From positions 1 through 63,040 of the forward strand of contig NZ_JACLBZ010000022.1 of NCBI RefSeq assembly GCF_019748715.1: 63,040 nt of DNA. Direction: 5' to 3'. A model generated the notes under the pieces. The model worked only from the letters and a program-made list of their open reading frames with translations. It had not been told where the DNA came from and made no database searches. Positions 9,276 through 18,899 of this stretch are shown one piece after another. Within the stretch, counting starts at the first letter, position 1, and every line of letters starts with the position of its first letter. The DNA comes from Sporosarcina aquimarina. Its GTDB lineage: Bacteria; Bacillota; Bacilli; Bacillales_A; Planococcaceae. The position numbers were made by a program, and so were the translations under genes.

Positions 9276-9635
9276 ATGTATGTTGAAAATATAGGCATTG
9301 ATGGCCTTGTAACGGATCTAAAGTTAATGGAAGAAGTTATGTTGAAGAATGGTCTTGTTCTTGAAGGACAATGGGATTATGAGCGTGTAACTTTTGACAA
9401 AAAGTATGTCATTCGAGAAGGTACATATTACTTACGCATTTTCGGCGAATTGGTCGAAGGCGATATTGACGGCAGAAAAGCAACGGTTCGCTTGAAGCAA
9501 CCTGTCCTTGGTAAGTATTATTATCCTTTTGGCGTCGAATACGGCGAAGGTGAAGAATTTCCCGCAAGCTTAGTCAAAGATTGTGAACTAACTGCTAAAG
9601 CAGTGTATGACGAGCTAAAGCAATATAGTGTGTAA
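9276..9635 (+). CDS. YugN-like family protein
   Basis: The 119-residue cytosolic protein (YVENIGIDGLVTDLKLMEE at the start, GQWDYERVTFDKKY in the middle, YYYPFGVEYGEGEEFP later) matches the YugN-like family of small Bacillales proteins of unknown function. The ATG at 9276 is chosen over the one at 9258 because AAAGGGGA occupies 9261-9268, between the two and seven bases before the chosen start. It is followed by a strong terminator, so it is a single-gene unit. Nothing in the sequence suggests a reaction. Confidence 0.8.
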   Translation: MYVENIGIDGLVTDLKLMEEVMLKNGLVLEGQWDYERVTFDKKYVIREGTYYLRIFGELVEGDIDGRKATVRLKQPVLGKYYYPFGVEYGEGEEFPASLVKDCELTAKAVYDELKQYSV

Positions 9636-9640
9636 CAATG

Positions 9641-9677
9641 AAAAAAGCCGACGAGCATAATGTTCTTCGGCTTTTTC
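9641..9677 (+). terminator. Intrinsic terminator after the YugN-like gene
   Basis: AAAAAAGCCGA pairs with TCGGCTTTTTC across a short loop, ending in a T tract six bases after the stop codon. Confidence 0.85.
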
Positions 9678-9739
9678 CTATTATTACTCCACTTGTTTGG
9701 TTATAATAAACTCAGTACCTATGTGGAGGACGATGACTT

Positions 9740-10795
9740 TTGAAATTACTCACGAAACGAAATTTGATGATTGTTTTAACTACTGTTGTTTTATTAGTAA
9801 TTGCGTTTTTTATTTTGCCTGTTTCAATACCTATCATTTTAGCATTTTTAACGGCTCTTTTTCTAGACCCTCTCGTGAAGTGGGTGGAGCGCAAGTTTAA
9901 ATGGAAAAGAAAAGTATCCGTTATAGTGAATTTTATTGCTTTTGTGGGTGTCAGTATATTTTTCTTTTTCTATACCGTCAATACACTCATAGGGAAAATC
10001 GTCCATTTCACTAAAGAGATTCCTAATTACTTGAATTCCCTTTCTAGCGTTTGGATTAATACACAAAGTAAACTTTTTCAATACACAGTAGGAATGCCCG
10101 AAGATATTATTAAAATGCTTGAGAATGAGTTTAACGAGATTATTGAATCCTTCCGTGTTTCTTTGATTACACTTTTGAGCTATGATAAAATTTTGGGATT
10201 GATCTCCGAAATACCGAATTTCTTAGTCAGTTTCATCGTGTTTATGATTGCTTTATTCTTATTCATGCTTGAACTGCCAAATTTGAAGAATACTTTTTAT
10301 CGGCATTTGACTGAGACGACAGCTCAAAAAGTTCACTATATGACGAATAAATTAAACAGCGTGATATTAGGTTTTGCTAAAGCACAATTGTTGGTAAGCC
10401 TGATCATTCTTGTTGTTTCATTTATTGGGTTATTGTTAATTGCCCCTAAGTATGCAGTCGTGATGTCCCTTGTCATTTGGATCATTGATATCATTCCCAT
10501 ACTAGGTTCCATCATTATTCTGGCTCCCTGGTCAATCTATCAGTACGTTTCAGGGGACATAGCATTGGGTACAAAACTCGCGATATTGGCGATTATTCTG
10601 CTGATCATCAGACGTACAGTCGAACCGAAAGTAATGGGTTCACAAATCGGATTGTCTCCATTGCCTACTTTAATTGCCATGTTCATTGGATTGAAGTTAT
10701 TTGGAGTCCTGGGCTTTTTTATCGGACCTATGATCGTCATTCTCTTCAATACAGCGAGGGAAGCTGGCATCATCAAATTGAATTTCAAGATTTAA
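9740..10795 (+). CDS. AI-2E/PerM family membrane transporter
   Basis: The 351-residue protein has about seven or eight membrane segments, the long extracytoplasmic loop between the second and third pairs, and the C-terminal signature WIIDIIPILGS followed by EPKVMGSQIGLSPLP, which defines the AI-2E/PerM permease family (B. subtilis YtvI, YueF and relatives). Members export small molecules or exchange Na+ and H+; the substrate here cannot be told. Start is TTG 9740 with GGAGGA about nine bases upstream. It stands alone between two terminators. Confidence 0.85.
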   Translation: MKLLTKRNLMIVLTTVVLLVIAFFILPVSIPIILAFLTALFLDPLVKWVERKFKWKRKVSVIVNFIAFVGVSIFFFFYTVNTLIGKIVHFTKEIPNYLNSLSSVWINTQSKLFQYTVGMPEDIIKMLENEFNEIIESFRVSLITLLSYDKILGLISEIPNFLVSFIVFMIALFLFMLELPNLKNTFYRHLTETTAQKVHYMTNKLNSVILGFAKAQLLVSLIILVVSFIGLLLIAPKYAVVMSLVIWIIDIIPILGSIIILAPWSIYQYVSGDIALGTKLAILAIILLIIRRTVEPKVMGSQIGLSPLPTLIAMFIGLKLFGVLGFFIGPMIVILFNTAREAGIIKLNFKI

Positions 10796-10800
10796 TGCAA

Positions 10801-10837
10801 AAAGGGTATATCTCGGAATATGAGATATACCCTTTTA
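10801..10837. terminator. Bidirectional terminator between AI-2E and DUF420 genes
   Basis: AAAGGGTATATCTC and GAGATATACCCTTTT form a perfect 11-bp stem with a seven-base loop. It serves the convergent transporter and cytochrome-oxidase-accessory genes. Confidence 0.88.
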
Positions 10838-10845
10838 TTATTCAA

Positions 10846-11307
10846 TTAAATCCCCAAGATAGCTTTAAACATAGAAGTCGTTTCGCCGCCTTTATAGAAA
10901 ACATAAAGAAGCAGATAGACAGCTACCCCAGTAATTGCTGTGACAAACCAAATCATACTTGTAATAGGACCTATTTTCCGATGCAACGCCAAGTTGTTCT
11001 TAAATCCGGCAATAATCGTTATAACCCCAAATACAGCCCCTACTGTAGCCAAGATGATATGGAAGACAAGAAATACAGTGTAATAAATCTTTAGATGATC
11101 AGGTCCGCCGAAAGAAGTATTACCGATAAATATGGTCCGTGAAATGTAAATGATAAAGAACAGTACAGCAGATACAGCTGCCGCAACCATAGTTTTTTGA
11201 TGAGCCAGCTTTTTCTTCTGAAGAATTAAATACCAGCCAATTGCAACTAAAATTGCTGATAATACAATGAAAAATGTACTAATAGTCGGTAATAACGGAA
11301 GTTCCAT
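10846..11307 (-). CDS. DUF420 (YozB/CtaM-like) membrane protein
   Basis: The 153-residue protein has four predicted membrane helices, with the conserved HQKTM and DHLKIYYTVFLVFHI segments and the LALHRKIG motif before the last helix. This is the DUF420 family. Members such as CtaM, found beside heme-copper oxidase genes, are needed for oxidase function in staphylococci. Here it is the last gene of the run after ctaG, 25 bases downstream, which supports a role in oxidase maturation. The specific job is inferred from context. Confidence 0.82.
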   Translation of the reverse strand: MELPLLPTISTFFIVLSAILVAIGWYLILQKKKLAHQKTMVAAAVSAVLFFIIYISRTIFIGNTSFGGPDHLKIYYTVFLVFHIILATVGAVFGVITIIAGFKNNLALHRKIGPITSMIWFVTAITGVAVYLLLYVFYKGGETTSMFKAILGI

Positions 11308-11332
11308 CCCTATTAACCCCTTTTGTTCTCAG

Positions 11333-12256
11333 TCAGCCATGCATCGTTAATTTCTGACGCTTTAGCAAATCTTGACGTGTAATTTCGTCAGCATTCTCTC
11401 TTTCATATTTTGCCCAGCTCATGAAAATACGTCCGATTACTACAATGTATATAATCTCCTGAATGACTTTCATCAGAATACCGCCTAATTGCTGATCATA
11501 AAGTGTCGGCATGTCCGTAAAAAGCTCAGGACCTGACAAGCCGATGTTTGATAACCCGGCAAGTGTACTGCTTGGCACACACAATGCCATTGCTTTTAGC
11601 CACGCTTCTCCACTGCTATACGTCTCATAAACCGGGACGTCCACGAAAATGATCAATGAACAAGCAGGCGTGATCAGTAAAGCACTTAATATGACATAAC
11701 CAATTTTCTTCAAACCATGCAATTGAGGTTGCCCTTTTACTGTATTAACGACTGGCCACCATAAAAAGATAGCAGAAATGAAAAGTGTCACTGTGAAGAC
11801 GGTATGCAACGGTAAACTTAACTTCACTTGATCCAAAATAAGTGGATAATGGTACATCGAAAACATAAGGGTGAATAACAATAAGCTAATTATAGGTCTA
11901 GTTAGCAGCATAAAAAGCTTTTTAAAAATCGCAACAGTTAACAGTCTTTCCCATACCCAATTGGGGATACCAATTATGAAAAATGGTGCTACCACCAAAA
12001 GCAATAATGCCATTTGTGCCATATGAACAGAGAACAGAATATGACCTATTAAATCCATTGGCGATCCTTTAACTATATATAACAAAACCATCGAAGCTAG
12101 AAAGTAGCTGATCTGACGCTTAGTTACTGGTTCAGACCCTTCAAAACGATCTCTCCATTTAACGGTGATAAGATAATATAGGACTATGCCAAGTGCGATA
12201 GCTAATAAGAAATAAGGGCTCCACAACGCCCGAAAACCAAAAATACTTAATGGCAA
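11333..12256 (-). CDS. ctaG: Cytochrome c oxidase assembly factor CtaG
   Basis: CtaG (caa3_CtaG family) is a polytopic membrane protein needed to form active caa3 oxidase, probably for copper insertion. The product has about seven membrane helices, the FRALWSPYFLL start, HILFSVHMAQMALLLLVVAP, MYHYPLILD, and a PACSLIIF segment, all typical. A TTG at 12256, ten bases after AAGGAG, is preferred; a GTG at 12265 abuts that site. It lies downstream of ctaF but beyond a terminator, so it may be transcribed separately or by read-through. Confidence 0.9.
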   Translation of the reverse strand: MPLSIFGFRALWSPYFLLAIALGIVLYYLITVKWRDRFEGSEPVTKRQISYFLASMVLLYIVKGSPMDLIGHILFSVHMAQMALLLLVVAPFFIIGIPNWVWERLLTVAIFKKLFMLLTRPIISLLLFTLMFSMYHYPLILDQVKLSLPLHTVFTVTLFISAIFLWWPVVNTVKGQPQLHGLKKIGYVILSALLITPACSLIIFVDVPVYETYSSGEAWLKAMALCVPSSTLAGLSNIGLSGPELFTDMPTLYDQQLGGILMKVIQEIIYIVVIGRIFMSWAKYERENADEITRQDLLKRQKLTMHG

Positions 12257-12441
12257 TACAGTCACTCTCCTTTTATAATCAAGCTGCTGGATCCGTGTTC
12301 CTAAGTATCAATCTAAGCTGTATATATTATGCAAAACAATACGTTCGAACAGCAAGGTTACCCGGATAACATCCCTCTTTCCATTATACGGGCAACTAAA
12401 CCATAACTCAATGTACGAACTTTGACAATTTCACGATCAAC

Positions 12442-12480
12442 AAAAAAAGAGCTTATGGAAGAATCCATAAGCTCTTTTTA
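12442..12480. terminator. Terminator downstream of ctaF
   Basis: AAAAAGAGCTTATGGA and TCCATAAGCTCTTTTT form a perfect stem of about 16 bp with a four-base loop, six bases past the ctaF stop. It would end the ctaBCDEF transcript ahead of ctaG. No gene lies in 12257-12486. Confidence 0.9.
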
Positions 12481-12486
12481 GTACAA

Positions 12487-12834
12487 TTACCACCAAACGA
12501 TTGTTACAAACGTTAATGGAATTAAAAATCCTAGTACTGCGCCTGTAAACATAAACATTTGTGGAATGCCATGTCCTTTTTCACTCATATGCATGAAGTA
12601 GTAAAGTTGTAACCCAACTTGAACCGCTGCAAAAAGGAATAATGTTGGAATGACAAAGAATTTAGAAAAACCAACAACGTCAGATAGATGAGCAACTACC
12701 ATCGAAAATGAAATGAGGGTTAAGAAGATCATCAAAGAAAACATTGCAACTTGATTACGCATCGCTTCTTTCGCACGACGTTGTGCCAATGACTGTTCAG
12801 CTGGAGATCTTTTAATAATTTGAATATCCGCCAT
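12487..12834 (-). CDS. ctaF: Cytochrome c oxidase subunit IV (CtaF)
   Basis: This small subunit of the caa3 oxidase has 115 residues and three membrane helices (VAMFSLMIFLTLISFS, FFVIPTLFLFAAVQVGLQL, MFMFTGAVLGFLIPLTFVTIVWW), with the YYFMHMSEKG motif typical of subunit IV between the second and third. The ATG at 12834 follows GGGAGTG by about ten bases and is preferred over TTG 12843. It begins one base beyond the ctaE stop, so the two are translationally coupled. Confidence 0.92.
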   Translation of the reverse strand: MADIQIIKRSPAEQSLAQRRAKEAMRNQVAMFSLMIFLTLISFSMVVAHLSDVVGFSKFFVIPTLFLFAAVQVGLQLYYFMHMSEKGHGIPQMFMFTGAVLGFLIPLTFVTIVWW

Positions 12835-12835
12835 C

Positions 12836-13462
12836 TTAACCAATCACTCCCATCAAGTAGACTACAGTGAAGATGAATACCCAAACTACGTCAATGAAGT
12901 GCCAGTATAGTGAGAATGTATAATACTTAGTTGCGTTATACAAATTCAGTCCTCGTTTGGAGTTACGGAAAATTAATAATGTAACCCAAACCAAACCAAT
13001 TGCTACGTGAAAACCGTGTGTACCTACTAGTGTAAAGAAAGAGGAACTGAACGCACTATTATTAAACGTAAAGCCTTCTTGAACATAGTGAGAGAACTCA
13101 TAGACTTCTAGCATCAAGAATCCAAGTCCTAAAAATGCAGTAAGGGCTAACCATAATTGCATCTTTTTGAAATTGAAACTCTTCAAATGATACATCGCAT
13201 AAACACTTGTCAATGAAGATGTCAGAAGCAACATCGTCATAACAAATACTAATGGCAATGTGTACAGCTCTTGCGTAGTAAAACCAAAGCCGCTTGGCCC
13301 TTTATTTTTCAGCGCCATATACGTTGCAAACAAAGTAGCGAATAGAATTGTCTCTCCGCCAAGGAAAAGCCAAAAACCAACGAACTTGTTTTTTGCTTCC
13401 AGGGTAGCCTTCTCAGGATGAGCCGGCCATGTTTCAGGGGTGAATTTCTTGTTCAAATCCAT
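12836..13462 (-). CDS. ctaE: Cytochrome c oxidase subunit III (CtaE)
   Basis: Subunit III stabilises the oxidase core. The 208-residue product has five membrane helices with the subunit III signatures FWLFLGGETILFATLFATY, THGFHVAIGLVW and SLYWHFIDVVWVFIFTVVYL. Length fits the bacterial form with five helices. The start shares its first base with the ctaD stop (TAATG), so translation of the two is coupled. Confidence 0.95.
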   Translation of the reverse strand: MDLNKKFTPETWPAHPEKATLEAKNKFVGFWLFLGGETILFATLFATYMALKNKGPSGFGFTTQELYTLPLVFVMTMLLLTSSLTSVYAMYHLKSFNFKKMQLWLALTAFLGLGFLMLEVYEFSHYVQEGFTFNNSAFSSSFFTLVGTHGFHVAIGLVWVTLLIFRNSKRGLNLYNATKYYTFSLYWHFIDVVWVFIFTVVYLMGVIG

Positions 13463-15339
13463 TAGTTACGCCCCCCTTTTTCATTCTTCATATCTTCAAG
13501 GATTTGCTCTTTTGTTACATAGAATCCAAGATCATCTTTCAATGAACGTGCAGCCATCATAACAAATGTAAACGCTAGACCAAATATCAATACAGGAAGT
13601 CCCCAAGAAGTCTCTTGGTGGAACATCGCACCAAATCCTGCGATGAACAATCCTAATGTCATCAATAATGGAATGATTGAACCATTCGGCATATGAATAT
13701 CCGTAACAGGTTCAGCCGGCGTAATCATTTCTTTACTGCCGTCCATCTTCTCAACCCATAATGTGTCCAAACCACGAATCAATGGAGTTTGAGCAAAGTT
13801 ATAGAACACTGGAGGTGAAGGGATCGCCCACTCAAGTGTACGTCCATCGCCCCATGGATCATTTCCGACACGCTCGTTCTTAATAGTTGTCATAACGATA
13901 TTGATGACCATTACAGTGAAACCAATCGCCATCAAGAGCGCACCGATCGTACTGATCATGTTCGCCATATTCCAGCCCTGTCCGTCCATAAATGTCCAAA
14001 CACGACGTGGCATTCCCCAGAAACCTAACCAGTGTTGAATTAGGAATGTCATGTGGAAGCCGATAAAGAAGAATACAAACGTTATTTTTCCTAAGCCTTC
14101 ATGCAACATCGTACCGAACATTTTCGGCCACCAGTAGTGAAGTGCCGCGAAAATTGCTAATACAACCCCACCAACGATAACGTAGTGGAAGTGAGCTACG
14201 ATAAAGTACGTATCGTGCAATTGATAGTCAAGTGGTGCAGCACCTTGCATAACTCCAGTAACCCCACCCATTACGAATGAAGGGATAAATCCTAGAGCAT
14301 ACAACATTGGCGTTGTAACTTTAATGCTACCGCCCCAAATTGTGAGCAACCAGTTAAAGATCTTAACACCTGTCGGTACAGCAATCGCCATAGTTGCAAC
14401 TGCGAAAATCGCGTTTGCTGTCGGTCCTAGACCAACTGTAAACATATGGTGAGCCCATACCATGAATCCTAAGAAACCGATTAATACTGTAGCGAATACC
14501 ATCGCTGTATAACCAAAGAGACGTTTACGTGAGAATGTCGCAAAGATCTCAGAGAAAATACCGAATGCAGGCAAGATCAAGATATATACTTCAGGGTGAC
14601 CGAATATCCAGAAAATATGCTCCCAAATAATCGTGTTACCACCCATTGTATGATCAAAGAAGTTACCACTGAACATACGGTCAAACGTCAAGAAGAACAA
14701 TCCAATTGTTAATGGAGGGAAAGCGAATAAAATCATCGCTGATGCAACAAACGTAGTCCATGTAAACAATGGCATACGCATGTACGTCATCCCTGGTGCA
14801 CGCATGTTGATAATTGTAACAAGGAAGTTAATCCCTGCCATTAATGTACCACCACCTGCGATTTGTAACCCAATTGCATAGAAATCAATGCCATGACCCG
14901 GTGAGTGAAGTGATAAGGACGCATACGATGTCCAACCAGCATCTGGAACTTCACCGAAAAGCCATGAAATGTTTAGGAATAATCCACCAAAGGCGAACAT
15001 CCAAAAGCCTAATGAGTTGATGAATGGGAACGCTACGTCACGTGCCCCGATTTGAAGCGGAACAATGGCGTTCATAAAACCAAATAAAATCGGCATCGCT
15101 GCCAAGAATATCATGGTTGTTCCGTGCATTGTAATTAAGTCATTAAAAAGCCCTGCACTTACGAGATCGTTGTTTGGCGTCATCAATTGAAGACGAATGA
15201 TCATCGCTTCTATACCACCAAGGACGAAGAAGAATAATCCCCCAAGGAGATAAAGAATTCCAATCTTCTTATGGTCGACTGTCGTCAGCCAATCCCAAAG
15301 TGTTGCGCCAAAGCCTCTTTTTTGAGCAACTGAACTCAC
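13462..15339 (-). CDS. ctaD: Cytochrome c oxidase subunit I (CtaD)
   Basis: Subunit I holds low-spin heme a and the heme a3-CuB oxygen-reduction centre. The 625-residue product has the heme-copper oxidase signature with ligand histidines in [27 protein letters not shown] and [14 protein letters not shown], and the tyrosine of HPEVY that is cross-linked in this class. It has the extra C-terminal helices of Bacillus caa3 enzymes. The GTG start at 15339 follows AGGAGG by seven bases. It is the central gene of ctaBCDEF. Confidence 0.97.
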   Translation of the reverse strand: MSSVAQKRGFGATLWDWLTTVDHKKIGILYLLGGLFFFVLGGIEAMIIRLQLMTPNNDLVSAGLFNDLITMHGTTMIFLAAMPILFGFMNAIVPLQIGARDVAFPFINSLGFWMFAFGGLFLNISWLFGEVPDAGWTSYASLSLHSPGHGIDFYAIGLQIAGGGTLMAGINFLVTIINMRAPGMTYMRMPLFTWTTFVASAMILFAFPPLTIGLFFLTFDRMFSGNFFDHTMGGNTIIWEHIFWIFGHPEVYILILPAFGIFSEIFATFSRKRLFGYTAMVFATVLIGFLGFMVWAHHMFTVGLGPTANAIFAVATMAIAVPTGVKIFNWLLTIWGGSIKVTTPMLYALGFIPSFVMGGVTGVMQGAAPLDYQLHDTYFIVAHFHYVIVGGVVLAIFAALHYWWPKMFGTMLHEGLGKITFVFFFIGFHMTFLIQHWLGFWGMPRRVWTFMDGQGWNMANMISTIGALLMAIGFTVMVINIVMTTIKNERVGNDPWGDGRTLEWAIPSPPVFYNFAQTPLIRGLDTLWVEKMDGSKEMITPAEPVTDIHMPNGSIIPLLMTLGLFIAGFGAMFHQETSWGLPVLIFGLAFTFVMMAARSLKDDLGFYVTKEQILEDMKNEKGGRN

Positions 15340-15372
15340 TGTGTTACCTCCTATTCAATTTCCGTTTGAAAA

Positions 15373-16440
15373 TTATTTTTCGACTTTTAAGCCCATTAAG
15401 TAATCCGCCAATGCATCTAGCTCCGCGTCAGAAATCTGATCTTCGCTAAATGAAGGCATTATATTGCCTGGTTTATGTTTCTGTGTATCACGAATCCAGT
15501 CTTTCAGATTCTCTTCATCGTGCTCTAGGAAACCAGCTACTCGGTTACGATCTCCAAATGTAGCTAAGTTCGGACCTTGGGCACCCGATTCCCCTACTCC
15601 TGAAACTGCGTGACATCCGATACAGCTTTGTGCGAATACTTCTTCACCATCAGCATTAGCAACGACAGGCTCATCAGCTGTTTTTTGCATTGAAGCAACC
15701 CAGTCATCAAACTGGTCTCTCGGTAAAGTTTTCACCTTGAAGTCCATCAAAGCATGCGAAGGTCCGCAAAGCTCCGCACATTTTCCGTAGAAAACGCCAT
15801 CCTTCAAGCCTTCAGATTCTTTTTCGAATGATAGATAAAATTTATTCACGTTCTCAACGTTCGTATCTAGTTTACCTCCTACTGAAGGTATCCAGAATGA
15901 GTGCTTTACATCTGCAGCAATCAAGTTGAAATAAACTTTTTCGTGTGTAGGCACGACTAGCTCCTGAGCTGTAACAATTCCTAAGTCAGGATACTCGAAC
16001 TCCCACCAATACAATTTCGCTGTAACATCTACAACTAGATTTTCAGCATTTCCATCTTCATCGACCGCTTCCATTGCTTTTACGTCACCAAGTTTGTACG
16101 TGTAGTAAACCGTTGGGACTGCAAGGATCAGAACCAATAGAATTGGAATGAATGTCCACACCATTTCTAGTGTATGACTCCCTTCCACTTGCTCAGGCAT
16201 ATGATCTTCACCCAATTTGGAACGTCTGAAGCGTACTAGTGCAATTAAAAAGATTGCTACTACTACGATAATGACTAGTAACATGATTCCTGAAGCTAAC
16301 AGCAACAAGTTGAACTGATCTTTAGCGACTTGCCCAGCCGGTTGGAAAGTTGAGATTTCTTCTTGTCCACAACCTGCTAAGAACACTGCGAAAACCGCTA
16401 ATAAAGAAAAGAGACGCCACTTTTTGAGTCCTTTAATCAT
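15373..16440 (-). CDS. ctaC: Cytochrome c oxidase subunit II with fused cytochrome c domain (CtaC)
   Basis: CtaC takes electrons from cytochrome c through its own heme and CuA. The 355-residue precursor has a lipoprotein signal (VFLAGC), two membrane helices, the CuA domain with CAELCGPSHALMDF at about 235-250, and a C-terminal cytochrome c domain with CIGCH near residue 276 and an axial MPSF methionine, making this a caa3 type. The gene is 33 bases upstream of ctaD. A direct electron path from the fused heme to CuA is known for this family. Confidence 0.97.
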   Translation of the reverse strand: MIKGLKKWRLFSLLAVFAVFLAGCGQEEISTFQPAGQVAKDQFNLLLLASGIMLLVIIVVVAIFLIALVRFRRSKLGEDHMPEQVEGSHTLEMVWTFIPILLVLILAVPTVYYTYKLGDVKAMEAVDEDGNAENLVVDVTAKLYWWEFEYPDLGIVTAQELVVPTHEKVYFNLIAADVKHSFWIPSVGGKLDTNVENVNKFYLSFEKESEGLKDGVFYGKCAELCGPSHALMDFKVKTLPRDQFDDWVASMQKTADEPVVANADGEEVFAQSCIGCHAVSGVGESGAQGPNLATFGDRNRVAGFLEHDEENLKDWIRDTQKHKPGNIMPSFSEDQISDAELDALADYLMGLKVEK

Positions 16441-16542
16441 CGCTAACTAATACCTCTCTTTCTAAAAAAATGTTTTTCTACTTATTGGAGGACTTGAGCC
16501 TCTCTATGATGAATTCCTGTTTTAAAGAAAGAATTCCGTATT

Positions 16543-17460
16543 TCAGATGAATAGTGAGAAAATAATCATGGATACAAACAAAATAGTCATGTAGTTCAAT
16601 GAATACACAAACATAGATGTTGCCCATTTCAAATCTTCTTTTGCTTTAAATCCTTTAATAGCTAAATAAAGCCATCCAACATTCAACAAAGTTGCAAATA
16701 CCACAAACCCCGTGCCGAGTCCTTGAAGTAAGAAAGGCAGTGGAAAAAGCAATAATACCCACATAAGCATGGATTTCTTGGTCCGTTCAAACCCTTTTAC
16801 TACAGGTAGCATAGGAATGTTCGCTGCACGATATTCCTCAGTTCTGCGCATAGCCAACGCATAAAAATGGGGTGGCTGCCATATGAACATGATCAGGAAC
16901 AATGCCCAGGCTCCCATCGGCAGTGTAGGATCGACCGCTGCCCATCCAATAAGGGGTGGAATTGCACCCGATAAACTTCCCACAACCGTATTGCTGACAT
17001 GCTGACGTTTTGACCACATGGAATATAGAACGACGTAAGCTAATACGCCAGCGATTCCAAGCCAACCAGCCATCCCGGAAGCAGAGAACAATAGAACTTC
17101 TCCAGCTACTAGAAAAACAATCGCCAATGTCAATACAGCAGGCGTTTTAAATCTTCCAGTTACTGTCGGTCTAGACTTCGTTCTCGACATGATTGGATCA
17201 ATATCCCGGTCAATCAAATTATTCAGAGCTCCAGAAGCTGCAATGATTAACCCAGTACCCAAAATTGCAAATACCAATAGATCGATGTTATGGAGAAAAC
17301 TCTTCCCAGTGAATTGAAATGCCAAAAATAGACCGGTGAACGTAGTAATCAAATTTGAATTGACGATACCTATTTTGATAAGCGCCAAAAAGTCTTTCCA
17401 TAATGTAATTGTCTCCACTTTGGGATTTGCAACCGTCGAAAGCGTTCGACCGTTTGACAT
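16543..17460 (-). CDS. ctaB: Protoheme IX farnesyltransferase (heme O synthase, CtaB)
   Basis: CtaB attaches a hydroxyethylfarnesyl group to heme B, giving heme O. The 305-residue UbiA-family membrane protein has the two prenyl-diphosphate Asp-rich sites (NNLIDRDIDPIMSRTKSRP near 82-100, and the YRAANIPMLPVVKG region after the second) and nine hydrophobic segments. ATG 17460 follows GGAGG. It heads the cta operon on the minus strand and is divergent from ctaA, whose product turns heme O into heme A. Confidence 0.96.
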   Translation of the reverse strand: MSNGRTLSTVANPKVETITLWKDFLALIKIGIVNSNLITTFTGLFLAFQFTGKSFLHNIDLLVFAILGTGLIIAASGALNNLIDRDIDPIMSRTKSRPTVTGRFKTPAVLTLAIVFLVAGEVLLFSASGMAGWLGIAGVLAYVVLYSMWSKRQHVSNTVVGSLSGAIPPLIGWAAVDPTLPMGAWALFLIMFIWQPPHFYALAMRRTEEYRAANIPMLPVVKGFERTKKSMLMWVLLLFPLPFLLQGLGTGFVVFATLLNVGWLYLAIKGFKAKEDLKWATSMFVYSLNYMTILFVSMIIFSLFI

Positions 17461-17870
17461 AATAACCCTCCTTTCAAAGTTTTCAGCAAAGACCCTAACA
17501 CTTACTATATCGAAATTCGTCGAAAATTTCTAGACCATTTCGCAATTTATAGCTGTTTAGTGCAACCTAAGCGTCTTTGTCCTTCACCTACTATATAGTA
17601 AAGCATTTCTACAGGGCATTTGTGAAGTTAAAGAGGCTTTTTTATGAACAATTTGTGAAAAGCCTTTCACCTTGCTGGTTTATTGACCTACGGCATTGTG
17701 TTTCATTGTTTTTTTAGATATCATAGTTTGGAACGTGTGCCCGAAACACAAGTTATTTCTATACTTTTGCGAAGTCATATACTTTACTAAGTTTTTTGCG
17801 TTTTTGGGCAAAACATCATTTAGATTGGCCTGATGCAAATGGTCAAATCATAGAAGAAGGTGTCTCATAC
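17461..17870. promoter_or_regulatory. ctaB-ctaA divergent control region with two ResD-like boxes
   Basis: This 410-base gene-free stretch separates the divergent heme A genes. ATTTGTGAAG (17618-17627) and ATTTGTGAAA (17651-17660) both match the TTTGTGAA core bound by ResD in B. subtilis. They are 33 bases apart, about three helical turns, in the same orientation. ResD/ResE is known to activate cta genes in B. subtilis, so similar control is likely. Exact promoters could not be fixed by eye. Confidence 0.5.
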
Positions 17871-18779
17871 TTGCAATACAATCGATTTTTAAAATGGTTC
17901 GGAGTCGCTTCAACAATTGGCATGCTTGCAATCTTGCTCGGAGGAGCGCTCGTTACAAAAACAGACAGCGGGATGGGTTGCGGCAGACACTGGCCCGGCT
18001 GTAACGGCCAGTTGATTCCGGATGAAATTACTGCTGAAGTACTCATTGAGTTTTCCCACCGTCTTGTAACAGGCGGCGTAGGAATTTTCATTGTAGTCTT
18101 GGCGGTATGGTCATGGAAATCTCTTGGTCATATACGTGAAACAAAATTTTTAGCCTTCATGGCCGTATTCTTTTTAATACTCCAAGCATTAATTGGAGCA
18201 GCTCAAGTTTTATGGGGTCAAGGTGATTTTATTCTTGCCTTGCACTTCGGGATTTCCCTTATTTCATTCGCAGCTGTCTTTTTGTTGACATTACTGATTT
18301 TCGAGGTCGACCAAAAATTTGACGCAGATAAAATCAGGATAGGTTCCTCATTACGATTTCATACAATCGGAGTAACCATTTATTCTTATTTCGTTATTTA
18401 TACAGGGGCGCTCGTTCGTCACACCAATTCCGGTCTCGTCTGTTCGGATTGGCCGCTTTGTCGAAATAACGAATTCAGCCTACCTCTTAATATGTATGAA
18501 TGGGTTCAAATGGGACACCGTTTGGCTGCGGCTCTCATTGTTGTGTGGATCGGTTTTATCGCGATTAAGGCTATTAAGCACTATAGCGATCAGCGCGTGA
18601 TTTATTGGGGCTGGATTTCTGCATTTGCCTTAGTACTCGCACAAGCGACAACAGGGATGATCGTTGTTTTAACGAAATTAAACCTTTACATTGCCTTGTT
18701 GCATTCGCTTTTCATCACATTATTATTTGGTTTATTGACGTATTTAGTGCTCCTTGTTTCAAGAAGTCGTTCGAAGTAA
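17871..18779 (+). CDS. ctaA: Heme A synthase (CtaA)
   Basis: CtaA oxidises the C8 methyl of heme O to the formyl of heme A in the membrane. The 302-residue protein has eight helices, paired cysteines in MGCGRHWPGC and GLVCSDWPLC outside the membrane, and the four heme-ligand histidines in EFSHRL, LALHFG, QMGHRL and LLHSLF. A TTG at 17871 with GAAGGTG eight bases upstream gives a length close to B. subtilis CtaA (306). The ATG at 17796 would add a charged 25-residue leader unlike the family. Confidence 0.93.
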   Translation: MQYNRFLKWFGVASTIGMLAILLGGALVTKTDSGMGCGRHWPGCNGQLIPDEITAEVLIEFSHRLVTGGVGIFIVVLAVWSWKSLGHIRETKFLAFMAVFFLILQALIGAAQVLWGQGDFILALHFGISLISFAAVFLLTLLIFEVDQKFDADKIRIGSSLRFHTIGVTIYSYFVIYTGALVRHTNSGLVCSDWPLCRNNEFSLPLNMYEWVQMGHRLAAALIVVWIGFIAIKAIKHYSDQRVIYWGWISAFALVLAQATTGMIVVLTKLNLYIALLHSLFITLLFGLLTYLVLLVSRSRSK

Positions 18780-18797
18780 TCAATTAAACTTCACTAT

Positions 18798-18838
18798 AAA
18801 GCGTACAAAAGTTGTTTAAACAGCTCTGTACGCTTTTT
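18798..18838 (+). terminator. Terminator after ctaA
   Basis: AAAGCGTACA pairs with TGTACGCTTTTT across a 19-base loop and ends in a T tract, 19 bases after the ctaA stop. Confidence 0.8.
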
Positions 18839-18859
18839 CATATGGATGTTTGACCATAG

Positions 18860-18897
18860 AACAGCTCCTGCAGCCACATAAGGCTGTAGGAGCTGTT
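18860..18897. terminator. Hairpin between ctaA and pycA
   Basis: AACAGCTCCTGCAGCC pairs with GGCTGTAGGAGCTGTT across a short loop (one mismatch-wobble). It lies two bases from the pycA stop. The T tract is weak on the minus strand, so it may be a processing or terminator hairpin for pycA. Confidence 0.55.
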
Positions 18898-18899
18898 TC

